A stretch of 64,000 nucleotides of DNA from positions 21,137,368 to 21,201,367 of the forward strand of contig JALIRH010000004.1 in assembly GCA_023055505.1 (NCBI GenBank), written 5' to 3'. This document shows positions 1-13,700 of the stretch, piece by piece (position 1 is the stretch's first letter; every line of letters begins with the position of its first letter). A program made the translations under genes and the position numbers. The notes beneath the pieces were generated by a model, which ran no database searches, was not told the origin of the DNA, and saw only the letters and a program-made list of their open reading frames with translations. This DNA comes from Callipepla californica brunnescens (Eukaryota; Chordata; Aves; Galliformes; Odontophoridae).

Positions 1-3000
1 CTTGGGTCTTTCATTTTTTAGCCAAACATGATCCTTTTTCATCTCTCCTGGCATAGTTTGTACATGACTTATTGAAAAAAATAATAATAATAAGGAGGAG
101 AATATCTGGACACCTGCTCCCTGAATACAAACACTTTACCCCCACAATGCAATTTCAGTTTAAAGCTTTACCTTACCCCTCCAAGTTCCACATAGACTAT
201 AGTTAGAATTTCACTTACTTGAAATACCTAAATCGAATATGATGAATTCAACAGCAATTCAATAAACACATAAAAAGCCAAAAGACAATACTTCAACAGC
301 TGACATTCTTTAAACACCGATCTCAGCTACCTTCCAAGCTTTTATGCCTTGTGAAGTATTTTGTGTGGACAATGTTTTCATTATGAAGTCACTAGACATA
401 AGTATGTAAAAGAAAAAGCCCCAAATCCAAGAAATCTTTGTTTGACCAAGTTGCTCTGCATCCATATTTTACTTTCTATACATTGGTTTCTCACCTAAAG
501 CCTACACATTCATGTATCAATGAACACAGTTATTTTTGCATTTGGCATGCTCTACGATGTGCTATTATTTTAAGAGATAAAGAAAAATCACACTGCTAAT
601 TTTATAGCATTAAAACCACCACTCTGCTACTTGAAAAGCAATATACGTTAATAAATGAGTAAATAAAAATGCAAAGACATGAAGTGAGCTGTTTAAAAGT
701 GGGAATAATAAGCGCAGGCAGTGCTATATCCTATCCTGCTTAAATATATAGCTCCTAAATGTGTGGCAAGGAATTCAAATACTAAGTAGAAATAAAAGTA
801 GACTAAATGAACAGGAAAATTGCTTAAATACACATTTTTAATATACACTCTTAAGAAGAAACTTATATTTCAGTATTTTTATTACATTCTGCTATCATTT
901 ATGACATGTACATACCTTCAAGTAAACTCAGGATGGGTATATGAAATAAACATACACACATCAAGACCCATGTGAATACTCTCGAAGGCACTGAAGTTTT
1001 GGGTCATATCCCTATGTAAGTCAGGATAAAACCAATAATCTAGAAAAGGCAGCAATTACTGCTCTTATTTATGTCTGACAGAACTTGGATTCACACCCAC
1101 AGTTCCAATCATTCTACGTTTCACAAACTGTTCAAAATCAATCATATCTCACATGGAAAAAGAAACATAACACACAGATTCTGCAGATAAGGTATCTTGC
1201 ACTTGGAAATCACAGGGACTGGCACAGCTAGAGCACACAGGAGCTTCATGTCAGGAAGAATAACTTCAGACCATTGTGCCTCTTCAGCCAAGTATTTACT
1301 CTTGACACCTCATCAGTGAAATGTTACTATCTCTCCTCTATTTAACTATATGTACGGGTTAGGCTCTGACCAGCTCTACCTGGTATAGCAGGTATCTCTG
1401 CAAGGTTGCCTGAAATCTGATCTCCCATGTGCATTTGAACAGAAGATGCACAAGGAATTGTCATGAATTTCTTCGCAATGTGACAAATGCTCCTCCTGTT
1501 TTACCAAGTCGAGGGAAAGTTTCATTCTTAATGATATTTTTCACGCTTTCTCTTTCATCTGGTAGACAGCATTTGAGAAGTCTTGAGTAAATATAATCCA
1601 TGCATACAAAGACAGTATGAGGTGCAAAGCGCATTCCTTTAAGAATATAACTGACAAGTCACACCACTGGAGTTTGATAAATGATTTTTTCAAAGTAACA
1701 AAGTTCATGTAGTAAGTACTTCTTTGATTATTCCATTGCACTGTTGTTCGCTTGGACTAAATTAAAACTTGAAAAATGAACAAATTGTGTATGCAAGGCT
1801 TCCAGGATGCATCTCCTTGCTGAACATGCAAAATGTTCAGAGATGCTGCAGTGAACATATACTTATAGGTAACCTGAAAGATGGAAAAGGTCTGGGGAAT
1901 GGTGCTGGTGTGCTATGAGGCCAACTGAAAACAACAACCCAGTGTGTGAAAATCCCTTCCCACTCAAGCAGGTATGGTTGCAACGGTCTATGGATCAGCA
2001 ACAATTCTTAGAGCAAATGATGTAGTTGGAAAGAGACAATACTGAGAGTACAAGCTGCTCTTCACAATTAAAGACAATACAAGTGCTGCTGGCATGAATG
2101 AGACAGAAGTATGCAGTATAGAAAAAAGGTTAAGGCATTCTTTCGAGTTGCAGAGCTCTGTACATGTTTTCACTTGCCTAATTTGCTTAAAAATTAATGA
2201 GTTTCCAGCAGATCTCCTAATGTCAGTAGGACCTCATCATGAACTTAAGTAATCACTTGAACAGTAATAGTCTCACACATAAAGGCCTTCATGAAGGTGT
2301 GCAATGGAGAAGAGATGGCTTTCTCTGAAAAACTAAAACCAAGCTGGAAGGAGAATTCTTGGAGGACAACCCTTCAGTGCTCTAGAGCAATAAGCAACAC
2401 TCGCTCAAATACATGCCCTGAAAAGCATTCTCTGGGCTGATACTGGGCATTGTTCCTTTACAACCACTTAAACAGGCAAATGATTGTTGCTTGTGCTTAT
2501 AAAAATAAAAATTAAAAAGTAACTTGTGCTAAGCAGTTCCCAGAAATTATATTTAATCTTGGTAGTGGTGTGATTTTTTTTAATAGATAAAAAGATCTCC
2601 TACTTCATAAAAGATGCAAATAGAATTAATTTAATACAATGACATGCAGCGTACTCAAGACTAGACGAGAAAGCTTTACAGTGTGAACTATCAGCAGTTT
2701 TGTCCTTTTTCTGCTCAACAGGAAGCAATTTGGAATAAGGAAGATAGCTCTCTTACTACCAATTACTTCTTTTCCCTACTCAGAGAAGCTTGATTTATTG
2801 CTTCTTTCAGTGCTCTCTGAAAATGATACAGATTTAATTTCTTCCTCTGCAAATTGCCCCTTACGTTAACACTGAATCACTTTAGAGTTTGAGAGTTCTG
2901 GAAAGTTGGATGAAAGTGCCTTAAAATAAGACAACTATGAATACATAGAAAAAAATCTAGCTACATATTATTTAGAGCCTTTGTGTCTACACAGTTGAAG

Positions 3001-3435
3001 TCTTAGTTGGAGTCACCACTATACTGGTGTAACTATTAGCATAGCCTGCAAAGCCCTAAACCTATTATTTACTTTCTTTTAGAAACTAAATCTGAGAAAG
3101 GAAGTAGTCTGCAACGTGAGACCAGTACCTTTAATTTAGATTTTTAGAGAGATAAATATGTCCATTTATGAGCTTTCAACCTGAGCTCTGTTGTGGATTG
3201 GGATGACGGAGAGAGGTTTAAGGCACAAAGGGAAAAGACAGAAGCAAGGGATTTTAAAATCTGACTTCCGACAAGCACGACAATTATATCTGAGTGCAAA
3301 CATGTTTTAATGCATTTAAAGAACAGTTGGCAGGAGCCTGTGTAAGCACTCCCTTAGTTTAACATACATTACAACAAATGGAACAGAGACAAAAGACTGC
3401 CTAAAAAAAGAATATGAAAAAAGTCTAGTGCCTAC
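1..3435 (-). other. SIPA1L1 intron after coding exon 10 (partial)
   Basis: AT-rich intronic sequence. No exon matching the next stretch of the family protein (a long serine-rich exon in mammals) is present, and the open frames at 1541-1741 and 1988-2173 resemble no known protein. No repeat family was recognised. Confidence 0.8.
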
Positions 3436-3585
3436 CCTTCCGGCATAGATTTTTGTCTGTATGTGCTCCCAGCAGAGCCTGTCTCACTTGAGGTTGATAA
3501 GTTGCTTGGAGAATTGCGACACTGTTGTGACCTTGCTAATGCAATGGACGAAACCGTCACATAGACATCAGAACCAGGAGACAAC
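3436..3585 (-). CDS. SIPA1L1: SIPA1L1 coding exon 10 (residues 1130-1178), last coding exon in the window
   Basis: A 150-nt exon found by looking for the conserved continuation of exon 9. The G at 3585 completes Arg1129; then [20 protein letters not shown] (1130-1149), [20 protein letters not shown] and TYRQKSMPE, leaving two bases (GG) for the next exon. The acceptor is TTCCTTTGCTCTGAACAG|GTTGTC, with a good pyrimidine tract; the donor is GAAGG|GTAGGC. The translation matches mammalian SIPA1L1 (LSPGSD-I-YVTVSS ... [10 protein letters not shown]) with a few conservative changes. It is too short to stand out as an open frame and lies 8.5 kb from exon 9. The following exon is beyond base 1. Confidence 0.94.
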
Positions 3586-4725
3586 CTGTTCAGAGCAAAG
3601 GAATCGGTCACATCAGCAATTCAAACAGCAGTAGCATAATGCAAAGCATGATGGACTATCTAACGCGAACTGTCAGAGCAGCAAAGAACATGGCATCAGG
3701 AAGAGGCATTACAAAGAGTGTCAGTTGAAAGAATAGACATGCTCTTTCTGTTAATCCATTCCCTGTGGAAACTGAGGAAAATCAGCTAACAAAAGGTGGG
3801 TGTAGAGGAGCAAATGAAGAGAGGCAAGTGGGTGTGGGGAAGGAAATCCCAGCACACACTAGGAAAGCATCACGTTTTCCAAAGTCTTGATTTGCTTTTA
3901 CAGATTGATTGTAAGGAATAATGAAGCATGACATTCCTTATCCAGACACCAGAATGATCTATTTCTACTTTTCAGAACAAACTCTTGCCTGGAATTTATA
4001 GTTGCCTATGCACTCAGTGTTGAGCTTACACACCTATGCTGCCAAACTTGTTCACATTCATGTTCATTGTCTAAAAATGTAATATTATTTATAAATATCT
4101 TCAAATTCTCCCTAATTTAACATTCTCATATAAAATATTAGAGTTCACTGAAAGTACAGACCTGAGTTACAGGAAGTCTTCTGTTGGAAAAACAATGCAG
4201 CAAATAAAGCGGCTAAAACGCATTTGGGCTGGAAGCAGTATGCTTATAATGGTTTACTTGTAAATCCTGTTCTGCAGTTGAAGACTTTTCTAGATCATTT
4301 TCTGCTTTGTGCATTTCGTTTCCCAAATCCCAGCTGAATTCAGCGCCGCTTCTATGCTTTTTGTTCCACTCAGTGATGACTGATATCATTTACCGCTTCT
4401 CCAGCAAGCTAAGATGACTGAATTATGCCTCCATGGACAAGAAATTTTACTAAGAATGCAAGTCTTTACTCATTCTAACTTTGAAAAAAAATCCTGCAAC
4501 TTACACATTAAAAACTGCTTATTAACAGTAAAGAAACACACAACCAACTCTTTCAGTACACAAATTGGGTGCAGAGATTCACAAGATTTTAGCCTACCCA
4601 CTTAATTTGTATTTGTAAACTAGTGACAGCTTCTCATCCACTCTCACTGTGGTACTCTAAGTACTTCTAAATTTCAAAAACTTCTGAAAATAAATAAAAA
4701 AACACCACTGACTCGTGTGTGTGTT

Positions 4726-4756
<31 letters not shown>

Positions 4757-7700
4757 ATTCCAGTATATGTAAATCTAAATACATTAAAACAGCAAACTAA
4801 ATCTTGAAAAGGGTAAAAACAATGTGACAGTCAGCAAACTTCCTGACTGCAATTTCACCAAGTACACATCATTAACAGAACTCCTTCCCAGACACGAAAC
4901 AAATGACTGAACTCCTTCAAACTCATGAATTTCCTTCTAGTCAACTGAAATTTACTTCATTTCACATTTATCACGCAACATTTCAGCAATATTTGATTGT
5001 AAACAGTTCAAAAGTTGAAAACTTGGGGAGATTGAGCCAAGCAGTTCATTTTCCCAGTGGCACTCTTTATAAAAAGAAAAAAAAAGTCTGGACAACAAAA
5101 ATATCTGCTTTCAGTAGCATTCACAACTCTATATAAGCACACACAATTTTGTATCAATGGCAAGGAAACCCTTTACTTCAGTAATTTCTGTGAAATTATT
5201 TTTCTGATGAAAAATGCTTACATTTTCAACTTCAGATTCAGCTGTGCCTTTTCTTTACCTCCTATGCCTTACCCAGAAGTGACAGCAATGTTCAGAAGGA
5301 ATGTCAAAATTTCAGAACTGTGTCGTGGAGTTATAACTCATTTACAAAGTTGAAAGACCTCGAGGGCAAACAAAATTGTTATAAATGTGATCTGAACAGT
5401 GCCAAGAACAGCCAGTTAGGAAGGACATCCTATTTATTTAAAGTGGAAATACATTTTACCTGTAAACTTACTGCTAACAAACATAAACAGAGAAAGACTT
5501 CCATTTTATATGAAACAAGCAAATAAGACAGAAGAACTTGAGAGTAAATTAGTTCAAATTGACTTTTTAAATTGATTTGAAAGCTACTGATGAAAATCAC
5601 TTCCCAAGACAAAAAGGGCATTGTTAGTAGTACGGCCTTGTAGTTAAGATATTCTACGCTTGTTTACCATCAATAATTAAAGCAAACTAAAAGAGGCCAT
5701 TCTCTATTTCAAAATACAGATTTGAGAAGAAACTCCAAAATGGCTAAGTGCATGAATTCCATAAGTGAATTTAAAAGTAGGTCAAGTGCCCACTGCATTA
5801 AGAAGATACAATTGCATTACAGTCAATTGAATTGGGATTATACCACGCTTGATTTAGCCCTAAGAGATCTACTGCATCCTGAAAGGACTGGTTGAGTCTT
5901 GCTATGTATAGGAAGAAAATAATCTTTTGTGGAAACAATGAGTGGGAAGGGCATGTGTTTGTTTAGTATGACAAAGACATTGAAAGCATCCACCTTGCTC
6001 TTAATAATTAAATTTCCATGCCATTTGCTGTAATTTTCTCAAGTCTTCAGGTTGCATGCGTATGCAATATATACATCACAGGAAAAATGTTAGCATAGCA
6101 CGCTTTGTGCCTGTGGCCTAAGTCACACTTTAATTATAAGATCACACCCTGTTCCCCTCTCAGTCATGCAGTTGTATTTTGTCCTTGAACAACTTCTACA
6201 AGAACTGCACGGCTCAGCCACACAGTAGGTGCAGGCTGACAGAAGAGAAAGGTTGGCTTTATATTCGAGGCACTTCCATGCTGACTTTACAAACTGAATT
6301 CTTATCTTACAGTTGCTACAGCATTCCAGCATGATCACTGGTGTATTTGTTAAAGACAATTTTTCATTCATTGCCACTAATTGCAAGTTTCCCAAAGGCC
6401 TGATTTGATTCTGAGTCCTGATTTACTTCTGTGCTGAGAACTTACCAAAGCAGCTGAAGCTTTAATTTGAAGCTGTAATTTGAATACATAAAATATTAAC
6501 AATGCTGGGCACACTTCCAAATTTGAGACGCTCAAAATAGGACACAAGAAATGATTAGAACATAATTTCTCTCTCTACCTTTGTTCTTAATCTGAAGAGG
6601 TCCAAAGACATCTATTTTCAGACAAGAGTTTTCAAAATTAAGTTTAATTAATACCCGTGAAGCATTCAGAAACTATAGTAATGGGCACCACTGTAATGCT
6701 TAGTGGGGAATTAATAATTGCATCTTTACAGTGAGATTTGAATACCATCCAGTAAATAAAGGATGGAGTAATGAAGAGGAAAAATATTAAATAGCTGTTT
6801 TTTAATGAGCTTCACTTCAATTTCACTTCAACTGTGTGAAGTAAACGAGGCAGATGTTCTATTAAAAGGAATGCTTGTAATTTAACCAAATAAAGTATCA
6901 AAAAGTATGGTTACATAAAGAGCTTGAATAAAATTGTACAGAAAATCTTAATTCTGGCATGATTACTTTCTAAGAACTGGATTTTACAACCCTAAATGTA
7001 CTGAAAACACTGACTGCTCTCAGGTTAAAAAGGAAAACAAATTATTTAGGAAGGGGAAAAAGAAGAAAAAGAAAAAAAAGAAAAAAAGAAAAAAAGAAAA
7101 AAAGAAAAAAAGAAAAAAAGAAAAGAAAAAGAAAAAAAAGAAAAAGAAAAAAAGAAAAAGAAAAAAAAGAAAAAGAAAAAAAAGAAAAAACATCTGCAGG
7201 TCTGGAAAAGGATAGATAAAATAGAAAATACAATTATGCCATCATATTGCACCTTCTCACACCACACCACATGCCCTTCATGAATATTTTCCCACAATTT
7301 GATTATCACATTTCAGAAAAGATATAATACAACAAGGAAAGATATGAAGGGAGGCAAGAAAGTGACTAGAGGTACAAGATAGCTTTCGTAGAAATTAAAA
7401 CTGAACAGGCTTTAGATATTATTTTGTTAGGGTTTTTTTTTTATTCATTTCTGTCTTTTTTTCTGCCCAAATGTGAGTTATGTTAGATTAAGCAAGCAAA
7501 AAGATTATTCACCATTCCTCTCAACAGAAGTGTGGATAGGAGACCTGTAAACTATACGGGCACCCAGATACCACCCATATCTGTTAAACTACAGTAAAGA
7601 TGCACCCAACTCTGGAAGTCCTTAACTACAGATAACCAGGAGACTGCTGGATCTGGTAGAAAGACATCTTTATTTACAGATATGCCAACAGTACATGAAT

Positions 7701-10700
7701 AATTTTTATGCTTTTCACTGGTCCCTGCTAATGGTCATCATCAAACAAGAGATCAACTCTCAATCACAGACCATGTGGCACTTCTCAGAAATTTTTGGAA
7801 TGTGAGTTTGGCTGAAGAGATAATAATTATAATTATAACAAACTGCTTTTTCACTGCTTATCTACTTCTAGATCCCAGTGTCACTAGAAAATGCATCATC
7901 CTATATTTTAATTTGAAACGTTGAGAAAACCTGAAATAGCTAAACAATATGAGGTAGGAAATGCATATGCTAGACAATATTCATTCAACAGGTAGCGAGA
8001 TGAGCAGAGAGGCTGCTTGTCTGTGTTATGAAAAAAACCACCACTGATACAAGGCTAATCAACAGCAAATTATGATATAGAAATCATTTAAACTAGAATC
8101 TCTCTGCAGGCATCAGCCTATACACTATTACACAGTTAACTGCCACCGATTACAGACAAGTACTGTTTGAAGAAAGATGAAGTTTCAGGGCTAAACTGCA
8201 CTCTAAGGTCCTCAGTTAGAATTAAACAACTCAATGAATACTATCCTAATATTTCTCAGTTGTGGAATTCCATGGCCATTGCTTGACTGCAGTCATGCAT
8301 AATTCAGTTCTTTATTTGGTTTGAAATACTGACTGCACTCATGTATTTCTGAGTCAGTCTTAAGCTTTCATCCAGTACAGCACCTAACCACATTAAGAGG
8401 TACACACAAGTCTCACTACTTTTGGAGTAGTCTTCATATATGTGGATCATTGGTGCTTTGCTTCATGTCTCAACCTGATATTTATACTGGGCTGTAAAGT
8501 GCACAGTGTCCTATGTGGACTAATAATGTGAAAGGAATTTACTGCATTTATATTATCACATTTTTCAATCTTCATATTATAGTAACATTATATATTGATA
8601 TTAAGATATATGAAGTTTTTGATTATTTTTCCTCCAAATATGCACATCAGTCATGACTACATTAAAGTATGCAGGACACTGTGAGAACAGTGAGAACTTC
8701 AGTCTATGCTAATGAGTTGTGTGCATGGAGACAATTCAATAAAGTCAGAAAGTACTCTGCTGGTTAGGCATTTACCCACATTCCCCATCAGGGATTGCCA
8801 AGCACCTACACTAGCTGGTTCTTAGTGATGCCAAGTGGTTTATATTATACAAAACTGAAACCCACCTGTTTGCGGGACTGATAGTGCAATTTTTATTTAA
8901 TATAGTTAAATGAGCTGCAACAAAAATAATTGGAAAAAATCTAAATTTGTTTCATTCAGTATCTATGTGTAGCTGTATAAAGTGATCATCAGTCAAATAG
9001 GTAATTAAAAAAGAGTAAAGCTTTCATCATGTAAGGCCTGGTAAATCAGAAATACTATAGTGCTTCTATTTAATTATTACAAATTCTACCCTGCTTTGAA
9101 CAACAGCATTTACCTCCTGTGACCGTTGAGTGCTTGCTGCAAAAATCACCTGATATTCAAAGTTCAAGGAGCTACAAGGATCTACTCACTATGTGCTTTT
9201 AGGCTGCCATGCCCCTTAACCACAGATTACACGCTAAACCACTATCTGTTTCTTAGCATGGATGAGATGGGTCATCACCGTCACTGCACTGCAGACAAAA
9301 AACAAAGTATCTGCTGTCAGTGGCAGGAGCAAGGCATGATATATGTCACCTTCAATTTCAAAAAACTGAGCATTAAAATCAGTCAAACATCAGCAAGGCT
9401 TACATGGGGCTTGGCACTGAAGAAACAGAAATAATAGTGATATCTAGACCATAGCTATACTTAATTTCTGAAATTGCTTAATGATGTTGATCCTCACAGG
9501 TAAATTTCCAGGCCACTGACAATTAGGCAGCACCTTCCTTTGGAAAGTGAAGCTCAAATGGAGGTAAGGAAATACAGGCAATCAGCACAGCTTTGCTAAT
9601 GAGCCATAATAAGGACCTGTAACACTCCTCCAACTCTCTCCTGTGTTCTCAACAGATGGCTAACAAAAGAAAGTTAAAACCAATAGAACGATAAGGTGTT
9701 CTATATGAAAACAAAATTACTTCCCGTTAGGCTAGTGACACCTTCAACTTTGACTCTCACTAGTAAAGCACTAGTGGACTGCGGATAATGGAAAATGAGC
9801 CAGCCCTACTCTGAGCAGGACTAGAGATCACTGCCAATGGGAACACAAAAAAAGCTATGTTAGTGAGAGGGCTATGAAAAGCTCATCTTGGTTCATTCTA
9901 GTAATTTTACACAATAACAATGGAAATATCTGAGCTTTCTAAAATACAATGCTTTTGTTGTGCAGAAAATGACAAATGGAGTAATCTTATTGAAGCAATC
10001 TCACTGTTTGTTTTTCCCCTATTCCATATTCCTTTAAAATGACATAACAGTGTATTTGTTCACTTTAACTGGCAATGCATTAACCTCAAGCAGCTGCTGT
10101 TGTATTTAAACTCGATCCAGCCAAGATTAACATGTTTAGAGCAGACAGATAAAATATATTTTTTGTGCATCCCAAAAAAGGCCCCACCAAACAAAAAGCT
10201 ACTTTGGCAATAAATGATTCAGGATGGAAAAATCCAATATAACACATTGAAATAAAAAATAAAAAGCGAACAAACAAAAAATAACCGTAAAGAATGTCTG
10301 GAAAGAAAAAAAAGGAAAAAAGAAAAACACAAACCAGCAGCTACAAGCTTTGCAAAATGAAGGAAATGGAAAGTTTAAGTTTCACTTTTTGGAAACAAAT
10401 ATAAAATATATGGAAATGTAATCTTCCCTTTGCAAAATATTTGTCAGGCCAGTACTCCCCTTCTAAAAGCATCCAGTGAGTGGATAAATCTTGGATGCTT
10501 TATGGGTGTTGTGCTGTCCACGTGGATTTTTATGTTTAAGAAAAGCACAGTTAATAATACCACACCTCTCAAAACTCTCATATTAGTACCATGAAGAGTC
10601 AGAAGCTTCTGGAAAAAACAGCAGTTCAGATGTATCTGATATTCTGCCACTCCCTGAAACTTTGCCCAGGTATTACTACACCTCCCATAATTACAGAGTG

Positions 10701-13700
10701 AGATTCTACAGCACTGGACAGACAGAAAAAAAAAAAGAAAAACACCACACCCCATAGATAAATAAATAAAATAAAAACCAGCCAAACCTTCTCCTTTTCC
10801 TTCAAACTTATCAGTCATTTTGTCTCCAGGCAGATATGGCATGAAGCCATGCAATTTTTATCTTGGTCCAAACATATCATGAGAGAGAGAACTAAGTCCG
10901 GTTTCTCACTGGCTTTTGCAGTCTTCCTCACAAATAACCTTATCAGCTGAAGAAAACAACAATACATACGTATACATACTCACACATCATACACACACAC
11001 ACAGGCATAAAATATATATTACCAGTAACTTCAGAGTAGCCAATTTACTGATGATTCAAGTTCTAAGCACACATCAACTGAGCTTACAGAAAGCTACAAG
11101 GGAAGTATCAGACATACCATCTAATTTGTTTAAATGCAAAAGTATGACAACACCTAATGAAAAACAAAGCAAGTAAATGAAGTCTTTACCAACTAGTACC
11201 ACTTGTTTATATGTGGCCTACACAAGCTCCAAGTGATTTCACCTTGGCAGTTTTCTGGTCTTGGCTGTATCAACTGATGTATTTTTTTTTTAATTATCCT
11301 CAGACCTTCTAGATTTGAAAAAATGCTTGACCTTCTTTCATTACATCTCTGAACTTTCTACTTCATGCAAATTCCATGTGATTTTTCTTAAGGAATTCTC
11401 CAAAACATGAACTATGAGCTTATTTCCCTCAACAAATCTCTTTCTGAATGCAGAGACACAACAGATTTGTACAGATAAGCAAAACAATGATAGTTCATTT
11501 GAAATTGTAACAGGTTATGCCTGATACCTTTCTTAATAATTGCTTTATTTCTTAAAAAGCAAACAAAAAATTCCACGCTCTACAGAAATGCGAACTTAAA
11601 ACAATCTATTCTCCAGTCTAAGTCTGAAAGAGTCCCAGTCAATAAATCTGCCTTCTGCACAGGTCAGTATTTCCTTACTCAACACTGTTAAACGCTGTTT
11701 CTACCTCAGGAGTTTTAGATCATTCCACCAAGGCTATAAACAACCTATGAAATTTAATTTACTTCATTAAATTGCAGAGGTTCAGGAAAAATTAGATCTA
11801 AAAATCTGATGTCACTCAAAAACTAAACAGAAATACAGGAATTTTAGAATATCCCTCAATGCCGTGAAACATTCTGCCAATCCATTAGCACATTTTTTCC
11901 AGTAGCAAATATTTTCTTTTTGCTAATGTTTCACTCATATTCATATTGACTTCTGACTAATTAAGGACAAGAAAAAAAGATAAATCTATTGTGATTTTTC
12001 CCAGACAAAATTCTGAACAGCAATAAAAAGCAATTTGCAAAGATGATACACACCTCCTGCTCTCCAATGGGCGTCCATCACTAGAGATGCTTCGGGGGAT
12101 GTTGGCTGCTCGTTCTGGGGGTGGCATTTTCCCTTCTCCTTTCCCTGAGCCAATCCTAGATGGCACTGGACTTTGAACTTGAGATGGTACCTGAGCCACA
12201 TGAGGTCCCTGTCCTTTGTTTGCATTTCGCTGCCATTTGTTATTATTTCTGAAGGGAAATTTGAATTCATATGACATTCCTTCATTCACTTTGTATTCCA
12301 TCACTGGCAAACGGTAGTTTTCTGAACAACTTCTGGTAAAGAAAAAGGACACAAAACAAAATGTTGTTATAAAAAACGTTCTAAAAAGCAAAATAAATAT
12401 ATTCCGTCCACAAGGATAAAATTTTGAAGACAGAAGCCGAGTCAATTAAATGAAAGAGAAAATGTAATATATTTTTTAATAAACATGTATTTAAAAAGCT
12501 TTGCTACTATTCATCTGCTTACTGTGCTAGAGAAGCGCAAAAAAAAAAAAAATTAGGAAGAAGGTTATCTTAGTAGAAGATAAAACACTAGCTAATAACC
12601 ATAGATGCCAAAACAGAAGATATTCCCTGCTTCCTGATGATAAACATGAACAGGGCAGCATAAAAACTGGGCTAAGATAGGACAAAAACCAAAATAGTTT
12701 ATGTAAGATACGGTGTAAACTTCTGTATACACGTTAAGAAATATGTTAGAGTGATTTGGAAGGTAAATGTGACCTTCAGCTCTGGTAAGGATAGTTTTGA
12801 CAAATATACATAAGTGAATTTGCCTGAAATATTTACTGTGTTTAGGTGTTGACCTACTCAGATGATTCTCCTATGCGGAAGAAAAGAATGTCATGTTCTG
12901 TAAACAATCAGTGCAAAAGTTTCTACTATTAACTCCTCCTCTAAGTGACTACGCCATTAATGTTAAGAACTAGCAGCATCTCTTCCCAGTTCAAGATAAA
13001 ACAAAATGGTAACCCAGTAGGGACAAATGGAGTGAAACAGCTGATTCTGAGGACTTGCTGTCCACAGTATGTACATATTATTTTGGTCTAACTCTAGCCT
13101 CGACCTAGAAAATTAACTTAGCATTTGGAAGGCAAAAGGTGTGCTTTTGAAGCACATGAAGTTCATCTTCACCTGAAAGGAAATCAGTTTGTGTGATCTG
13201 AAACACTGTAAGGCAAATGCAGATGATTAGGAAATTCATTTTTCAAAGTCACTTCACTATCTAACTAAAATGATGATACCCCTCTTTTATTTTGTAGACA
13301 TTTCTACAGTTGGAGAAGCAAGAACACAAATCCCTCTTGTTGCTGTGTCATCAACTTCCAGGCCAGCCAACAATCCATTAAATGATTTCACTGGCAAATG
13401 TTTTAATGACTATCTTTAAATAAGAGATATAACTTTAATAAGGTTTGCCTATGTGGAGCGTGTTAGTCCGTGAGGATCAAGGAATCTGGATGTGCGGGTG
13501 GGCTTTTTTTCAGTTTGCTTTTTTGTTCTGTTTTGCTTGTTTTTTTTTTTTTTTTGTTTTTGTTTTTTGTTTGTTTGTTTGTTTTTAATCTGCTACCAAC
13601 CTTACAAATGTGACTGCTGGCAAATCTTCTCATCTAACTACATCCCTGCTATTCCTCCAACATTATGTCAATCAGTTTATTAGGACAGAAATTGCTTCTC

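Larger units (their letters stand above)
3586..12053 (-). other. SIPA1L1 intron between coding exons 9 and 10
   Basis: 8,468 nt of AT-rich intron. It holds a TG microsatellite (4715-4756), the long homopurine tract (7048-7190), a short CA run near 10990-11003 and several short A/T tracts. Open frames on either strand (for example 9126-9434 and 10444-10854) show no recognisable protein similarity. Confidence 0.85.

Noticed and set aside
7042..7309. Phe/Ser-rich minus-strand open frames
   Set aside because: They are translations of the homopurine/homopyrimidine tract.
10444..10854. 136-codon minus-strand open frame
   Set aside because: Ends in mixed low-complexity sequence, resembles no known family, and lies in the middle of a SIPA1L1 intron with no supporting splice sites.
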